From contig JALCCT010000002.1 of NCBI GenBank assembly GCA_022640915.1, forward strand, positions 1 to 64,000: DNA of 64,000 nucleotides, in the 5' to 3' direction. The notes beneath the pieces were generated by a model, which was not told the origin of the DNA, ran no database searches, and saw only the letters and a program-made list of their open reading frames with translations. The stretch comes from Bifidobacterium sp. GTDB taxonomy: Bacteria; Actinomycetota; Actinomycetes; Actinomycetales; Bifidobacteriaceae. A program made the translations under genes and the position numbers. Positions within the stretch are counted from its first letter, which is position 1; every line of letters starts with the position of its first letter. This document shows positions 47,232 through 56,261 of this stretch, piece by piece.

Positions 47232-47442
47232 AACCCCCGACCCTACACCATCCATTCACGAGCGAATAATGGTTGAGACGCAGGTATTCCGGCTCGCTGC
47301 CCGATTCCAACACTTCGGCTTCATGCATATTCGAGCGGCAAGGGCCAGACCAATGGGGCAGCCAACGCTTCGCGCAGCACAGCGTCTTGATGCGGCACAT
47401 GCACAAGATCGCTGAGCAGGCAGGCCAGGCCGCCCGCCTCCT

Positions 47443-48459
47443 TCAAGCGCGAGGGAAAGCCTGGCGGTAACGGCTCTTGAGTTGCTCAATGGAGACGTGC
47501 GTATAGCGCTGGGTAGTTTTAAGGGAGGAGTGGCCCAGCATCTCCTGCACCTCGCGCAGATCCGCTCCCCCATCGAGCATATGCGTGGCGGCGCTATGTC
47601 GTAGGGCGTGCGGGCTGATGTCCGGAACCCCAGCTCGGCGCGACTCCTCGTGCACGATCGTTCGCGCGATCCGCTGATCGAGCCTGCCCGAATGTGTGCC
47701 GAGGAACAGCGCGCTGCCGGACTGCTTTCCGGCCAGCACCGGCCTGCCCTCCTTCATCCAGGCTTCCAAGGCGTCAGCAGCCGGGGCGCCGAAGGGCACG
47801 ACCCGCTGCTTGTCTCCTTTGCCGGTGACCTTCATGGTGCGGTTCGCGAATTGCACATCGCTGATATCAAGCCCGACAAGTTCAGCCACGCGAATGCCTG
47901 TGGCATACAGCACTTCCATAATCGCAGCGTCGCGCAAGCCACACGCTCGCCGCCGCTCGAGTGCACGGCGCTTGAGATCGTGGGAACCGTCTGATCGCAG
48001 CTGCGTCGCAGTCTCTGCGCTCTCCATCAGCGTTTCCGCCTGCTGTTCACTGAGCACCGCCGGCAGCGTCTCAGGTATTTTCGGCGTCATCAACGCCGCC
48101 GCTGGGTCGACGGGGATCACATCATGCTCATGAGCCCACACAAAAAAACTGCGCACGGCAACAGTTTTGCGCGCCATGCTGGACCGTGAGTGGCTGCGCG
48201 AGACGAATGCCATCCACGAGCGCAGGTCCTCGATGGTCACCTCCCGTAGATCCTCGATGCCGCGCAACGACAGTGCGTGTAGGCACTGACTGATATCCGA
48301 CGCATAGGCTTTCACAGTATTCGCGCTCACGCCGCGGTTGGCGCGCATATACGCCAGGTAACGACCCAGCTTGTCAGTTGCCAAGCCGGGTCCTGCCTTT
48401 TTGCCGTTGCTATTGTCGCTCACGTCCATCGCCGCATTCGAATTCGAGTTTGTGTGCAC
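47443..48459 (-). CDS. xerC: Tyrosine recombinase, XerC-type
   Basis: About 338 residues. N-terminal SAM-like core-binding domain (YLAYMRANRGVSANTVKAYASDISQCL) and catalytic domain with Arg in YATGIRVAELVG, Lys in GKGDKQRVV, HALRHSAATHML, LGHSSLKTTQRYTHV with the nucleophile Tyr. All active residues are present. With XerD at 59405 it should resolve chromosome dimers at dif. The start is uncertain: GTG at 48459 has AGGG nearby, ATG at 48429 has none. Compared with XerD it carries an extra loop (GSHDLKRRALERRRACG). Confidence 0.88.
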   Translation of the reverse strand: MHTNSNSNAAMDVSDNSNGKKAGPGLATDKLGRYLAYMRANRGVSANTVKAYASDISQCLHALSLRGIEDLREVTIEDLRSWMAFVSRSHSRSSMARKTVAVRSFFVWAHEHDVIPVDPAAALMTPKIPETLPAVLSEQQAETLMESAETATQLRSDGSHDLKRRALERRRACGLRDAAIMEVLYATGIRVAELVGLDISDVQFANRTMKVTGKGDKQRVVPFGAPAADALEAWMKEGRPVLAGKQSGSALFLGTHSGRLDQRIARTIVHEESRRAGVPDISPHALRHSAATHMLDGGADLREVQEMLGHSSLKTTQRYTHVSIEQLKSRYRQAFPRA

Positions 48460-48611
48460 TGCTGTTGCCCTGCAATATCCAGTCTTCGCCTTTCCAGCAT
48501 AGCGCAACAGCGATTATCGCAACTGGCCGGGCTGACGACTACGCTCGAAAACACGATCTATCTATACCTGTTTGCCATGTGATTGCGTGCCGTCGCACGG
48601 AGGGAGGCCAT

Positions 48612-48872
48612 ATGCCGATACCGCAGCACATACCTGCCGGAGCTCGCATCGTCGTGCGCGTTCGCGACGGCGTAGACAGTCGGGACGGCCGCATGAAGTT
48701 CCGTGATTTCATCGGACATGTGCGTTCGTGGGACGGGAAGCACCTCGATCTGACCCGCGACGCGGCGGCCAACGGATCACGTCCGGAACAGGACGTCAGC
48801 CTCGCCGCCGATGCAATCGTAACGATCAAGCCGGTTCCGGAACGGTGTAAGCGCCAGGCAGCTACGACGTGA
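48612..48872 (+). CDS. Small SH3-like protein (Rv0428c N-terminal-domain type)
   Basis: 86 residues after a strong GGAGGGAGG. The pattern IPAGARIVVRVRDG...DFIGHVRSWDGKHLDL...DAIVTIKPVPER resembles the beta-barrel SH3-like domain found in front of some actinobacterial acetyltransferases. Here it stands alone, with no catalytic domain attached, divergent from xerC. Its role is unknown. The frame runs further upstream but without a ribosome site. Confidence 0.7.
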   Translation: MPIPQHIPAGARIVVRVRDGVDSRDGRMKFRDFIGHVRSWDGKHLDLTRDAAANGSRPEQDVSLAADAIVTIKPVPERCKRQAATT

Positions 48873-48955
48873 AGCTCTTCGTTATGCCTTTTCGCGACGC
48901 CTAAAACGCGATCAGCGCGGCGAAACGTGCATCAGGCCTTTATTCCGAGCGCCCG

Positions 48956-49993
48956 TCAAAGTAAAGGCTGTCGATGGATCGCGACGCGATAATTATCAAG
49001 GAAGCACGTGATCCGCTCCCCTTGCCTTGCCGATTCGAAAAGCTCGCACTGCCAACGGGCAGGGTCGATATCACGCGTGTCCTTATACCATTGCGCAGAA
49101 CCACCCGGCGCATCCCGGGAGGTCGCCCGCATAGTCTGCGTCAAAGCCCCATGAGCCTTGAAATCGCGGAAGGGCTGGCCTTGGGCGAAATAGGCGGCGA
49201 TGGCGGATTCGTCTCCGCAATGCAGATCGCCGGCAAAAGCCAGCAGCCGAGCTGCCATGGCGCGCAGCAAAGCCTCGACATTCGTACGATCCTCGTCGAT
49301 CATCGCGCGGGTGCGGCTCGGGTCGGTCAGGGCCACCCGTGTCATGTCACGCCAGCTGCCGGCGGCGAGCGCGGCGGCAATATTGCGCTCGGGGCTCGCG
49401 CACAGCTCGTTGACCATCGCGGTGGCGATGGCGTGCGGCATATGGGAGATTAGTGCAGCGGCGCGGTCATGCGTCGCATCGTCGAGCACAATGAGCTCAT
49501 TATTAAGTCCGTTGACAATGAACTGCGCAACAGTAAGGAAACGTCGGTATTGGGTACTGCCATCGACAGTAATGGCCCACAATGCGTTGTCGTAGAGCGC
49601 CGGATCGGAAGCCTCAAATCCGGAATGCTCGTTGCCGGCCATCGGATGCGCACCGACATAGCACTCCTTCAGACCAGCCCGCTCAGCTTGCTCGCGAACC
49701 ATGCCTTTGACGCTTCCTACATCGCTCAGCGTAGTCGCAGCAGGATCGATGACCGGCGCAAGGCGCGCAAGCACATCGGGCATAGCCTTGAGTGGATTGC
49801 ACAAGATAAGCAGCCCGGGCTTGGCCTGCGCCAAGTCTGCGAGCGTTTCCACGCACCGGATGCCATCATGGCCAGCCTGCTCATATGGCCGGGGAGTATG
49901 GTTCCATGCTACGACCTCATATCCGCTGGCGGCGGCGCGGCGCGCCAACGATCCACCTATCAGCCCGAGGCCAACGATGCCAATTGATGTCAC
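48956..49993 (-). CDS. tyrA: Prephenate dehydrogenase TyrA
   Basis: 345 residues; NAD(P)-dependent step from prephenate to 4-hydroxyphenylpyruvate for tyrosine. GIVGLGLIGGSLARRAA opens the Rossmann fold; DVGSVKG, GAHPMAGNEHSGFEASDPALY and the SHMPHAIATAMV helix follow. The start is a GTG; the one at 49993 gives a GTGA overlap with the pheA stop, and a GTG three bases earlier (49996) is possible. Confidence 0.93.
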   Translation of the reverse strand: MTSIGIVGLGLIGGSLARRAAASGYEVVAWNHTPRPYEQAGHDGIRCVETLADLAQAKPGLLILCNPLKAMPDVLARLAPVIDPAATTLSDVGSVKGMVREQAERAGLKECYVGAHPMAGNEHSGFEASDPALYDNALWAITVDGSTQYRRFLTVAQFIVNGLNNELIVLDDATHDRAAALISHMPHAIATAMVNELCASPERNIAAALAAGSWRDMTRVALTDPSRTRAMIDEDRTNVEALLRAMAARLLAFAGDLHCGDESAIAAYFAQGQPFRDFKAHGALTQTMRATSRDAPGGSAQWYKDTRDIDPARWQCELFESARQGERITCFLDNYRVAIHRQPLL

Positions 49994-51009
49994 CACAGCA
50001 ATTCCCTTCTTGCAACGTTGTGGGCTGCGTCGTCTTGCATCGCAATCGTGGCTGCGCGCATCCCTCCGGCTGGCAGCATCCACGCATCAACCGGCGGATT
50101 AGGGCGTTCGCGGCGTGGATAAACAGCCAAGGTTTTGACCCAATCTCCCTGGCTGACGATCGCAGCCAGCGCCCCGCGCAGCGAATCCTGCCACGGCGCG
50201 GCATCGATGGTAGCGATGAAGCTGTATGTGCCGTCGTGCCCTTTGATCGGACGCGAAATGAAGCTGGTCATGTTCGATCCTGCATCGCGCAGCATGTCGA
50301 GCAGATTCGCCAAAACACCTGGCCCTGTGCTCAGTGGAATGAACGCAATAATGCTTTCGAACTCGTTCACGCCCTGCGTTCTGGCTGTCTTTAGCAGTTG
50401 CGGTATCTCGTCGCGCGGCCCAAGCACCAGAAACTCCGTGCGCGCGCCGTGATAATCCTGCACCTGAGTGGCAATGGCATGCAGATCATAGAGCGGCCCA
50501 CAGATTGATGGCCCGAGCGCGACCTGTCCCGGTTGCAAATCACGGCACGCTGCGGCGTTGGATGCCGCAGGCACCGGCTGCAGCTGGTGGTGCTCGACGA
50601 ACCGACGGCATTGCGCCAGGCCATGCGGATGGGCACTGACCGTGGCATGATCGGGGATGCCAGCGATGCCGCCGGCCCCGACTGCAGCGTGGGCGTCCAA
50701 GGGATCGGGGCCACGAGTAAAAGCATCGAAGCTGATGTCGACGCCGATGCGTGCAAACCCGGCCACGCCGCCTGCATCGATCAGCCCGTCAAGATTGGGA
50801 ACTACATAGCCCTCGACGTTATTCTCCCAAGCGATCACGCCCCATCCTTGGCCGCTTTGCACCATGCGGATGATTTCAGAAGCATTGCGTGCGGGGACCA
50901 GTGCGAATCCTTCCGGCTCGTATGCCTGCAGCCGGCGTTCGGCATCGGCAGCCGCCTGATGAGTGAAGGTGCCCTGCGGCCCCAAATAGTACAGTGTGCG
51001 CGCTGTCAT
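49990..51009 (-). CDS. pheA: Prephenate dehydratase PheA
   Basis: 339 residues; prephenate to phenylpyruvate for phenylalanine synthesis. Starts LYYLGPQGTFTHQAAADAERR; periplasmic-binding-like catalytic domain, then a C-terminal ACT domain with STGPGVLANLLDMLRDAGSNMTSFISRPIKG for Phe feedback. No chorismate mutase part. It overlaps the upstream membrane gene and downstream tyrA, forming a tight three-gene unit. Confidence 0.95.
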   Translation of the reverse strand: MTARTLYYLGPQGTFTHQAAADAERRLQAYEPEGFALVPARNASEIIRMVQSGQGWGVIAWENNVEGYVVPNLDGLIDAGGVAGFARIGVDISFDAFTRGPDPLDAHAAVGAGGIAGIPDHATVSAHPHGLAQCRRFVEHHQLQPVPAASNAAACRDLQPGQVALGPSICGPLYDLHAIATQVQDYHGARTEFLVLGPRDEIPQLLKTARTQGVNEFESIIAFIPLSTGPGVLANLLDMLRDAGSNMTSFISRPIKGHDGTYSFIATIDAAPWQDSLRGALAAIVSQGDWVKTLAVYPRRERPNPPVDAWMLPAGGMRAATIAMQDDAAHNVARRELLW

Positions 51010-51593
51010 TGCAGAGCGTCTTCTTCAGCGGATGCTTTATGGGATGCCATGTGATCGCGCGATTCCCCGTTGCCAACTCCAGCGTGATCCATGGCATCGG
51101 CATTGTCCGCCATGGAATCATCGTCCACGCGTCTTTCCGGCATGCGCAACAGCCGGGCAGGCAGCAGCAGCAATGCGACCTGAACGAGAATCATGCCAAA
51201 AAGCCACAGGTATCCCACATGCTGGCTGAAATACGGTACAGCGCCGCCGAATCCGCTTGGTGTGAGCGCATCCCCATGGGGATACCCCAACGCGATAAGC
51301 CAGGCAGCAGCCGATGACGCAATCAGATGCAAGGCGAGCCCGGTGGCCCCTGAACGGGATCGCGCACACCACGTCGATATGCTGACAATTGCCAACGCCA
51401 ACACAAGGCCATACGGGATATCGCGCGCAGCACCCATGCGGTGCGCGAAGGTGCCGATCACGCCGACCCCCACCCCGGCCGCCAAGCAGATCAGCGCACG
51501 AACCAGCGCATTGAATTGATGCGACCACGGCAAGTAGCTGGCCTGCGCATGGTTCATGACGCGATCATCATTCGTGCTGCTGCTCTGAGTCAT
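51006..51593 (-). CDS. Four-segment membrane protein of unknown function ahead of pheA
   Basis: 195 residues with about four membrane segments (LVRALICLAAGVGVGVIGTFAH; YGLVLALAIVSISTWCA; ALHLIASSAAAWLIALGY; YLWLFGMILVQVALLLLPARLL) and a polar acidic tail. Resembles the small actinobacterial membrane proteins annotated only as hypothetical. The stop overlaps the pheA start (ATGA), so it is coupled to aromatic amino-acid synthesis, although a functional link is not shown. Confidence 0.78.
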   Translation of the reverse strand: MTQSSSTNDDRVMNHAQASYLPWSHQFNALVRALICLAAGVGVGVIGTFAHRMGAARDIPYGLVLALAIVSISTWCARSRSGATGLALHLIASSAAAWLIALGYPHGDALTPSGFGGAVPYFSQHVGYLWLFGMILVQVALLLLPARLLRMPERRVDDDSMADNADAMDHAGVGNGESRDHMASHKASAEEDALQ

Positions 51594-51735
51594 GCCTCCC
51601 AGTATGCCTCAGCCATTGCCCAAGCATGCCGCGGCGAGGCGCGCAATATACGAAAACGCTTCGAACGACATCCCCGGTAGGAATGCCGTTCGAGGCGCAA
51701 TCAGTCATATGATCACGGCAGGCACGAAGCGTGGC

Positions 51736-53658
51736 CTACTTGTTGCCGTCGCGGCGACGCTGCTTGGCGTGCCACTTGTACCAGTCGTCACGATCTAGAA
51801 TCACCTTGCGCACACGGATGGCCTCAGGCGTGACCTCGACGCATTCATCCTCGTTCGCGAAGTCGAGTGCCTCTTCGAGGCTCATCTGAATTGGCGGTGT
51901 GAGGGTTTCGAGCACGTCGGCAGTCGCCGAACGCATGTTGGTCATATGCTTGGCAAGCGTCACATTCACGTCGAGTTCATCGGGCTTGTTGTTCACGCCG
52001 ACGACCTGGCCTTCGTAGACCGGGCTTTGCGGTTCCACGAAGAAGTTGCCACGCGCCTGCAGACGCTGCATGGCATACGGCGTGGCAATGCCCGCACGAT
52101 CCGAAACCATGGAGCCGTTCTGGCGAGTCACGATGGTTCCGGCCCAGCGGGCGTAGCCTGCGGAGATGGAGCTGGAGATGCCGGTGCCGCGCGTGGCGGA
52201 GAGCAGCGCGGTGCGGAAGCCGATAAGGCCGCGCGAGGGAACCGTGAATTGCAGACGAACCCAGCCGGAGCCGTGGTTGCTCATCGAGTCCATGCGGCCC
52301 TTGCGGTCGGCCATGAGCTGGGTGATAGTACCCATATACTCTTCAGGCACGTCGATCGTGTCGTTCTCCATCGGCTCATTGATCTTGCCGTCGATGATCT
52401 TGGTGACCACCTGCGGGCGGCCGACTGTCAGCTCGTAGCCTTCGCGGCGCATCTGCTCGGCGAGAATCGCCAGCGCGAGCTCGCCACGGCCCTGCACCTC
52501 CCAAGCGTCGGGGCGATCAGTCGGCAAAACATGAATCGACACATTGCCGATGAGCTCGTGGTCGAGCCGATCCTTGATCATGCGCGCGGTGAGCTTATGA
52601 TCCTTGCCTTCGGTACCGGCCAACGGAGAATCGTTGGTCGCAAAGGTCATGGAGATCGCGGGCTCGTCAACATGGATCAGCGGCAACGGCTTGGGGTCGT
52701 TAGGATCGACGATAGTCTCGCCGATCATGATGTCGTTCACACCTGCGACGGCGACAATATCGCCAGGGCCGGCCTCGTCAACCGGCGTGCGGTCCAAACC
52801 TTGCGTGCGCAGGATCTCAGTGAGCTTGAAGTTCTCAAGGGAACCGTCGACACGGGAAAGGCCGTACTGCTTGCCCTTGATCAGCGTGCCGTTGTAGATG
52901 CGGACCAGGCCCAAGCGGCCCAGATAGTCTGATGCGTCGATGTTAGTGACATGCGCCTGCAGCGGCGCGCCTTCCTCGTATTCGGGCGCGGGGATGTTGG
53001 CGATGATCGACTCGAACAGCGGCTCCAGGTCGTCGTTGTCAGGCAGACCGCCGTTTTCGGGGAGGTTAGTCGAGGCGTAGCCGGCCTTAGCTGCGCAGTA
53101 GATCACGGGCAGGTCGAGTAAGGAGTCGAGATCGAGATCAACGCCTTCCTCGGTCACGTCCTGGGCAAGGCCAAGCAGCAGATCGGTGGATTCGCTCACG
53201 ACTTCTTCGATGCGGGCATCAGGTCGATCGACCTTGTTGACGCACAGGATGACAGGCAGCTTAGCTTCCAGCGCCTTGCGCAACACGAAGCGCGTCTGCG
53301 GAAGCGGGCCTTCCGAGGCGTCGACGAGCAGCACCACACCGTCGACCATAGAAATGCCACGCTCGACTTCGCCGCCGAAATCGGCGTGTCCGGGGGTGTC
53401 GATGACGTTGATCGTGATGCCTTCGGGATGGCCGTACTTCTCAGCCAGCGGACCGGTGTATTGCACGGCCGTGTTCTTGGCGAGGATGGTGATGCCCTTC
53501 TCGCGTTCCAAGTCGTTGGAATCCATCACCCGGTCAGGCACCTCTTCGCGCTCCGAGAACACATGTGACTGCTGCAGCATCGAATTGACAAGCGTCGTCT
53601 TGCCATGATCGACGTGCGCCACGATCGCCACATTTCGAATATCACCACGTACCGCCAT
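51736..53658 (-). CDS. typA: Ribosome-binding GTPase TypA/BipA
   Basis: 640 residues. Translational GTPase with G1 AHVDHGKTTLVN, G3 DTPGHADFGGE and G4 NKVDRPDA, then EF-G-like domains and the BipA-specific C-terminus (MEFRALLS-equivalent region GFRTALLSATRGTGI; PQSPVYEGQVVG). Involved in stress and low-temperature ribosome assembly. Ends in a basic KWHAKQRRRDGNK tail. Alone between gaps of 217 and 142 bases. Confidence 0.97.
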   Translation of the reverse strand: MAVRGDIRNVAIVAHVDHGKTTLVNSMLQQSHVFSEREEVPDRVMDSNDLEREKGITILAKNTAVQYTGPLAEKYGHPEGITINVIDTPGHADFGGEVERGISMVDGVVLLVDASEGPLPQTRFVLRKALEAKLPVILCVNKVDRPDARIEEVVSESTDLLLGLAQDVTEEGVDLDLDSLLDLPVIYCAAKAGYASTNLPENGGLPDNDDLEPLFESIIANIPAPEYEEGAPLQAHVTNIDASDYLGRLGLVRIYNGTLIKGKQYGLSRVDGSLENFKLTEILRTQGLDRTPVDEAGPGDIVAVAGVNDIMIGETIVDPNDPKPLPLIHVDEPAISMTFATNDSPLAGTEGKDHKLTARMIKDRLDHELIGNVSIHVLPTDRPDAWEVQGRGELALAILAEQMRREGYELTVGRPQVVTKIIDGKINEPMENDTIDVPEEYMGTITQLMADRKGRMDSMSNHGSGWVRLQFTVPSRGLIGFRTALLSATRGTGISSSISAGYARWAGTIVTRQNGSMVSDRAGIATPYAMQRLQARGNFFVEPQSPVYEGQVVGVNNKPDELDVNVTLAKHMTNMRSATADVLETLTPPIQMSLEEALDFANEDECVEVTPEAIRVRKVILDRDDWYKWHAKQRRRDGNK

Positions 53659-53875
53659 GAAAAAGCCTCTCTTTAATGCTTATCAATGCCTTGATGTTCT
53701 TGCGTTTCACCTGCCGTTGCATACCGGCCCAACATCGAATGAGTTTCCACCTGTATTTACACGCTATAATTAACCGCAAACCTTCCCTATGCTAGCGAGG
53801 CAGCGCGACAGCGTAGCGTGATAGGATGGCAGAGCCATTATTCGCCAAGTGGGGCGACGACCCGGCACGCTGCCG

Positions 53876-55285
53876 CTAGTTCTCCAACTCCTTCCCCGCG
53901 CGCTCGGGCAAGGCGAGCCCCGAAAGGCAGGCGAACGCGAATACCAGGCCGAACACGATGAACGCGACCGTCTTGCCACCGCCGGCGATGGTCAGCAGCC
54001 ACGGCACCAGCAATGGCGCGATAATGGCGGCGATGCGGCCTACTGCTGCTGCCGCCCCGGAACCGGCGGCGCGCAGACGCGTCGGGTATATTTCCGGCGT
54101 GACCGCATACAGCACTCCCCATGCGCCAAGGTTCGCGGCGGACAGCAGCATGCCGAAGACGAGCACGAGGGCCGGGGTGCCGGCCTGGGCGAAGAGGAAT
54201 GCAGCCCCTGCGGACACCGCGAGGAAGATGCCCAGCGTCTTGCGCCTGCCCCAGACCTCGACGAGCCATGCGGCGAGGAAATACCCGGGAAGCTGGGCCA
54301 AGGATATCGCCAGCGTGTAGCCGAAGGATTTGGTCAGGGAACCGAACTGGTCGGCGAGCAGTGAGGGCATCCAGGTGAAGGCGCCATAGTACGAGAAATT
54401 GACGAAGAACCAGGTGAGCCATATCGCAATCGTGCGTCCGCGATAACGCTTTCCGAACAAGGTGCGCGTGGGCATCTTGGGTAGCGGCATACCGATGGGC
54501 GAGTCCACAGGGGCCACAGAACTGGCAGCTTCGAAGTAGCGTACGGCCTGCTCTGCTTCCGCGTCACGACCGTGAGCCTCAAGGAAGCGCACCGATTCGG
54601 GGATGTGTACACGGGCGACGAGGGCATACAGCAGCGGCAACGCGCCGATGAGCAGCGCCCAGCGCCAGCCCCAGTCGCCGGTGCTGGGAATCACGAAGAA
54701 ACCGATGGCGGCAGCGATGATCCAGCCCACCGCCCAGAAGGATTCGAGCAGCACCGTCATACGCCCGCGGTGCTTGGTCGGTGCAAATTCGCTGACGAGC
54801 GTCGAGGCGACCGGCAGCTCGGAGCCCAGCCCCAGCCCAATGACGAAGCGCGCCGCCAGCAACGCCACGAGGCTCCACGCGAAGGCCATGGCCCCGCTGG
54901 CCAGACCGAAAATAATCAGCGTAGCGGTGAATACGGTTTTGCGTCCGACGCGGTCGGCGATGAAGCCGCCGAGGGCCGCGCCTATCGCCATGCCGACGAA
55001 ACCGATGGACAGCACCCAGGAGCGCTCGGCATTGCTTAGCGCGAAATGAGGGTCAGCGGCGATTGCGGCGATGGCGAAGGAGACGAGACCGACATCCATT
55101 GCGTCGAAGGCCCAGCCGACGCCCGAAGCGACCAGCAGCTTGCGGTGCGCCGCGTTGAAGGGCAGCCGATCCAGTCGTTCGTTGCGCGTCAGCGCCTGTT
55201 CCGGGGCACGCGCAATGTTGGCGGCCCCTTGGGGATCCGGGGTTTGTGCAGCCTTGGGAGCTGGTATATCGGATTGGGATGTCAT
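53876..55285 (-). CDS. niaP: MFS transporter, probable niacin importer (NiaP-like)
   Basis: 469 residues, twelve membrane segments, sugar-porter/metabolite-symporter branch (FDAMDVGLVSFAIAAIA; GGFIADRVGRKTVF; RFVIGLGLGSELPVASTLVSEFAPTKHRGRM; PESVRFLEAHGR). The specific call comes from context: its ATG overlaps the stop of nrtR, the NAD-metabolism regulator, and NiaP transporters are regular NrtR targets. Import of nicotinate/nicotinamide is therefore likely. AAGGAG precedes the ATG. Confidence 0.82.
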   Translation of the reverse strand: MTSQSDIPAPKAAQTPDPQGAANIARAPEQALTRNERLDRLPFNAAHRKLLVASGVGWAFDAMDVGLVSFAIAAIAADPHFALSNAERSWVLSIGFVGMAIGAALGGFIADRVGRKTVFTATLIIFGLASGAMAFAWSLVALLAARFVIGLGLGSELPVASTLVSEFAPTKHRGRMTVLLESFWAVGWIIAAAIGFFVIPSTGDWGWRWALLIGALPLLYALVARVHIPESVRFLEAHGRDAEAEQAVRYFEAASSVAPVDSPIGMPLPKMPTRTLFGKRYRGRTIAIWLTWFFVNFSYYGAFTWMPSLLADQFGSLTKSFGYTLAISLAQLPGYFLAAWLVEVWGRRKTLGIFLAVSAGAAFLFAQAGTPALVLVFGMLLSAANLGAWGVLYAVTPEIYPTRLRAAGSGAAAAVGRIAAIIAPLLVPWLLTIAGGGKTVAFIVFGLVFAFACLSGLALPERAGKELEN

Positions 55286-56157
55286 AGCGACTCCTTGTCG
55301 TTGAAGTCTGAGTTGAAGTTGGATTGGCGTATATCGTCGCGCGACATATTCGCTGGCGCATCCCTTGCGCGCGGCTCAGGCGACAGCACCGAAAGTACCT
55401 CTTCGAGGTCAGACTCCGACGCGCTGTTTCCTCCACGCCACATGACGTCGAATGCCGTGGAACGCTGCCCTGCTTCTCGGATCTCCCGGTCTGATTCGTC
55501 GCCTTCGTCGGCGCTCGCGTAGCGATACAGGGTCGCAGGGCGCTGTCGGCCATGCCGCACCTTTTCATCCGTGGCTTCGAGCTGACCCGAGGCGAGCGTG
55601 CGTCTGCGAAAATTGGCGAGGTCAATCGTGGTGCCCGACATCGCCTCATAGACGTCGTGCAGCTGAGCCAGGGTGAAGGTCGGCCCGACCAGTTTGGCGA
55701 CGATGTCAGGGTAGTCGATTTTCGAACGCAGCCGTTCCAACGCGTAGGCGATGATGCGGCCGTGATCGAAGGCGAGCGCGGGCAGGTCATTTTCCGCGAA
55801 CCATGTGACGTTGTTCGCCTCGTGAAAGTTCTGGGTCTCGACCGTGCCCACCAAGGCCCAGTACACGACGGAGATCATCGGCAGCCCTTCATGCGAACGC
55901 TGCGCATCGCCGAAGGTGTAGAGCTGTTCGAGGTAGCTGGGGCGCATATCGGTTGTGGAGGCAAGCGCTTCGTACGCCGATTCCTCCAACGAACGATTCG
56001 ATTGCACGTCGCCGCCGGGCAGCGCCCAGTCGCCGAGGAAGGGCTGGCGCACCCGACGAACCAACGGCAGCCAAAACTTGGGTTTGACCCCTCTCCCGAG
56101 CGCCAGAATGACTGTGGATACGCCAATCAACGGCTGCTGTCGGCGTCGCTCGGTCAC
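55282..56157 (-). CDS. nrtR: NrtR, Nudix-type regulator of NAD metabolism
   Basis: 291 residues. Residues ~10-150 are a Nudix fold (PLVRRVRQPFLGDWALPGGDVQSNRSLEESAYEALASTTDM) in which the catalytic RExxEE residues are missing, as in ADP-ribose-sensing NrtR repressors. Residues ~160-225 form a winged helix (GPTFTLAQLHDVYEAMSGTTIDLANFRRRTL). An extra acidic tail follows. The start is a GTG at 56157. A near-perfect NrtR palindrome lies 47 bases upstream and the transporter gene overlaps the end, so the unit is probably self-regulated. Confidence 0.92.
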   Translation of the reverse strand: MTERRRQQPLIGVSTVILALGRGVKPKFWLPLVRRVRQPFLGDWALPGGDVQSNRSLEESAYEALASTTDMRPSYLEQLYTFGDAQRSHEGLPMISVVYWALVGTVETQNFHEANNVTWFAENDLPALAFDHGRIIAYALERLRSKIDYPDIVAKLVGPTFTLAQLHDVYEAMSGTTIDLANFRRRTLASGQLEATDEKVRHGRQRPATLYRYASADEGDESDREIREAGQRSTAFDVMWRGGNSASESDLEEVLSVLSPEPRARDAPANMSRDDIRQSNFNSDFNDKESL

Positions 56158-56203
56158 ATTGCTCGAACCTATATCCCGCCGCCCTTCACATTCGATTTAT
56201 TAT

Positions 56204-56224
56204 TTATGGTCATTATGACTATAA
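56204..56224. promoter_or_regulatory. NrtR operator
   Basis: A 21-base palindrome, half-sites TTATGGTCA and TGACTATAA around a TA(T) centre, differing from perfect symmetry at one pair. It matches the known NrtR consensus of TATAGTCA-type half-sites. It overlaps the likely promoter of nrtR. Confidence 0.85.
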
Positions 56225-56261
56225 GTCAAATCGGCGCGTGACACGCGAGACGTGGCACCGC

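Noticed and set aside
47443..48459. Integrase of a mobile element
   Set aside because: Sequence and size are XerC-like, a XerD partner is present, and no element ends, cargo or attachment repeats are nearby.
48378..48611. Longer version of the small SH3-like protein
   Set aside because: The extension overlaps the start of xerC, has biased composition and no ribosome site; GGAGGGAGG points to 48612.
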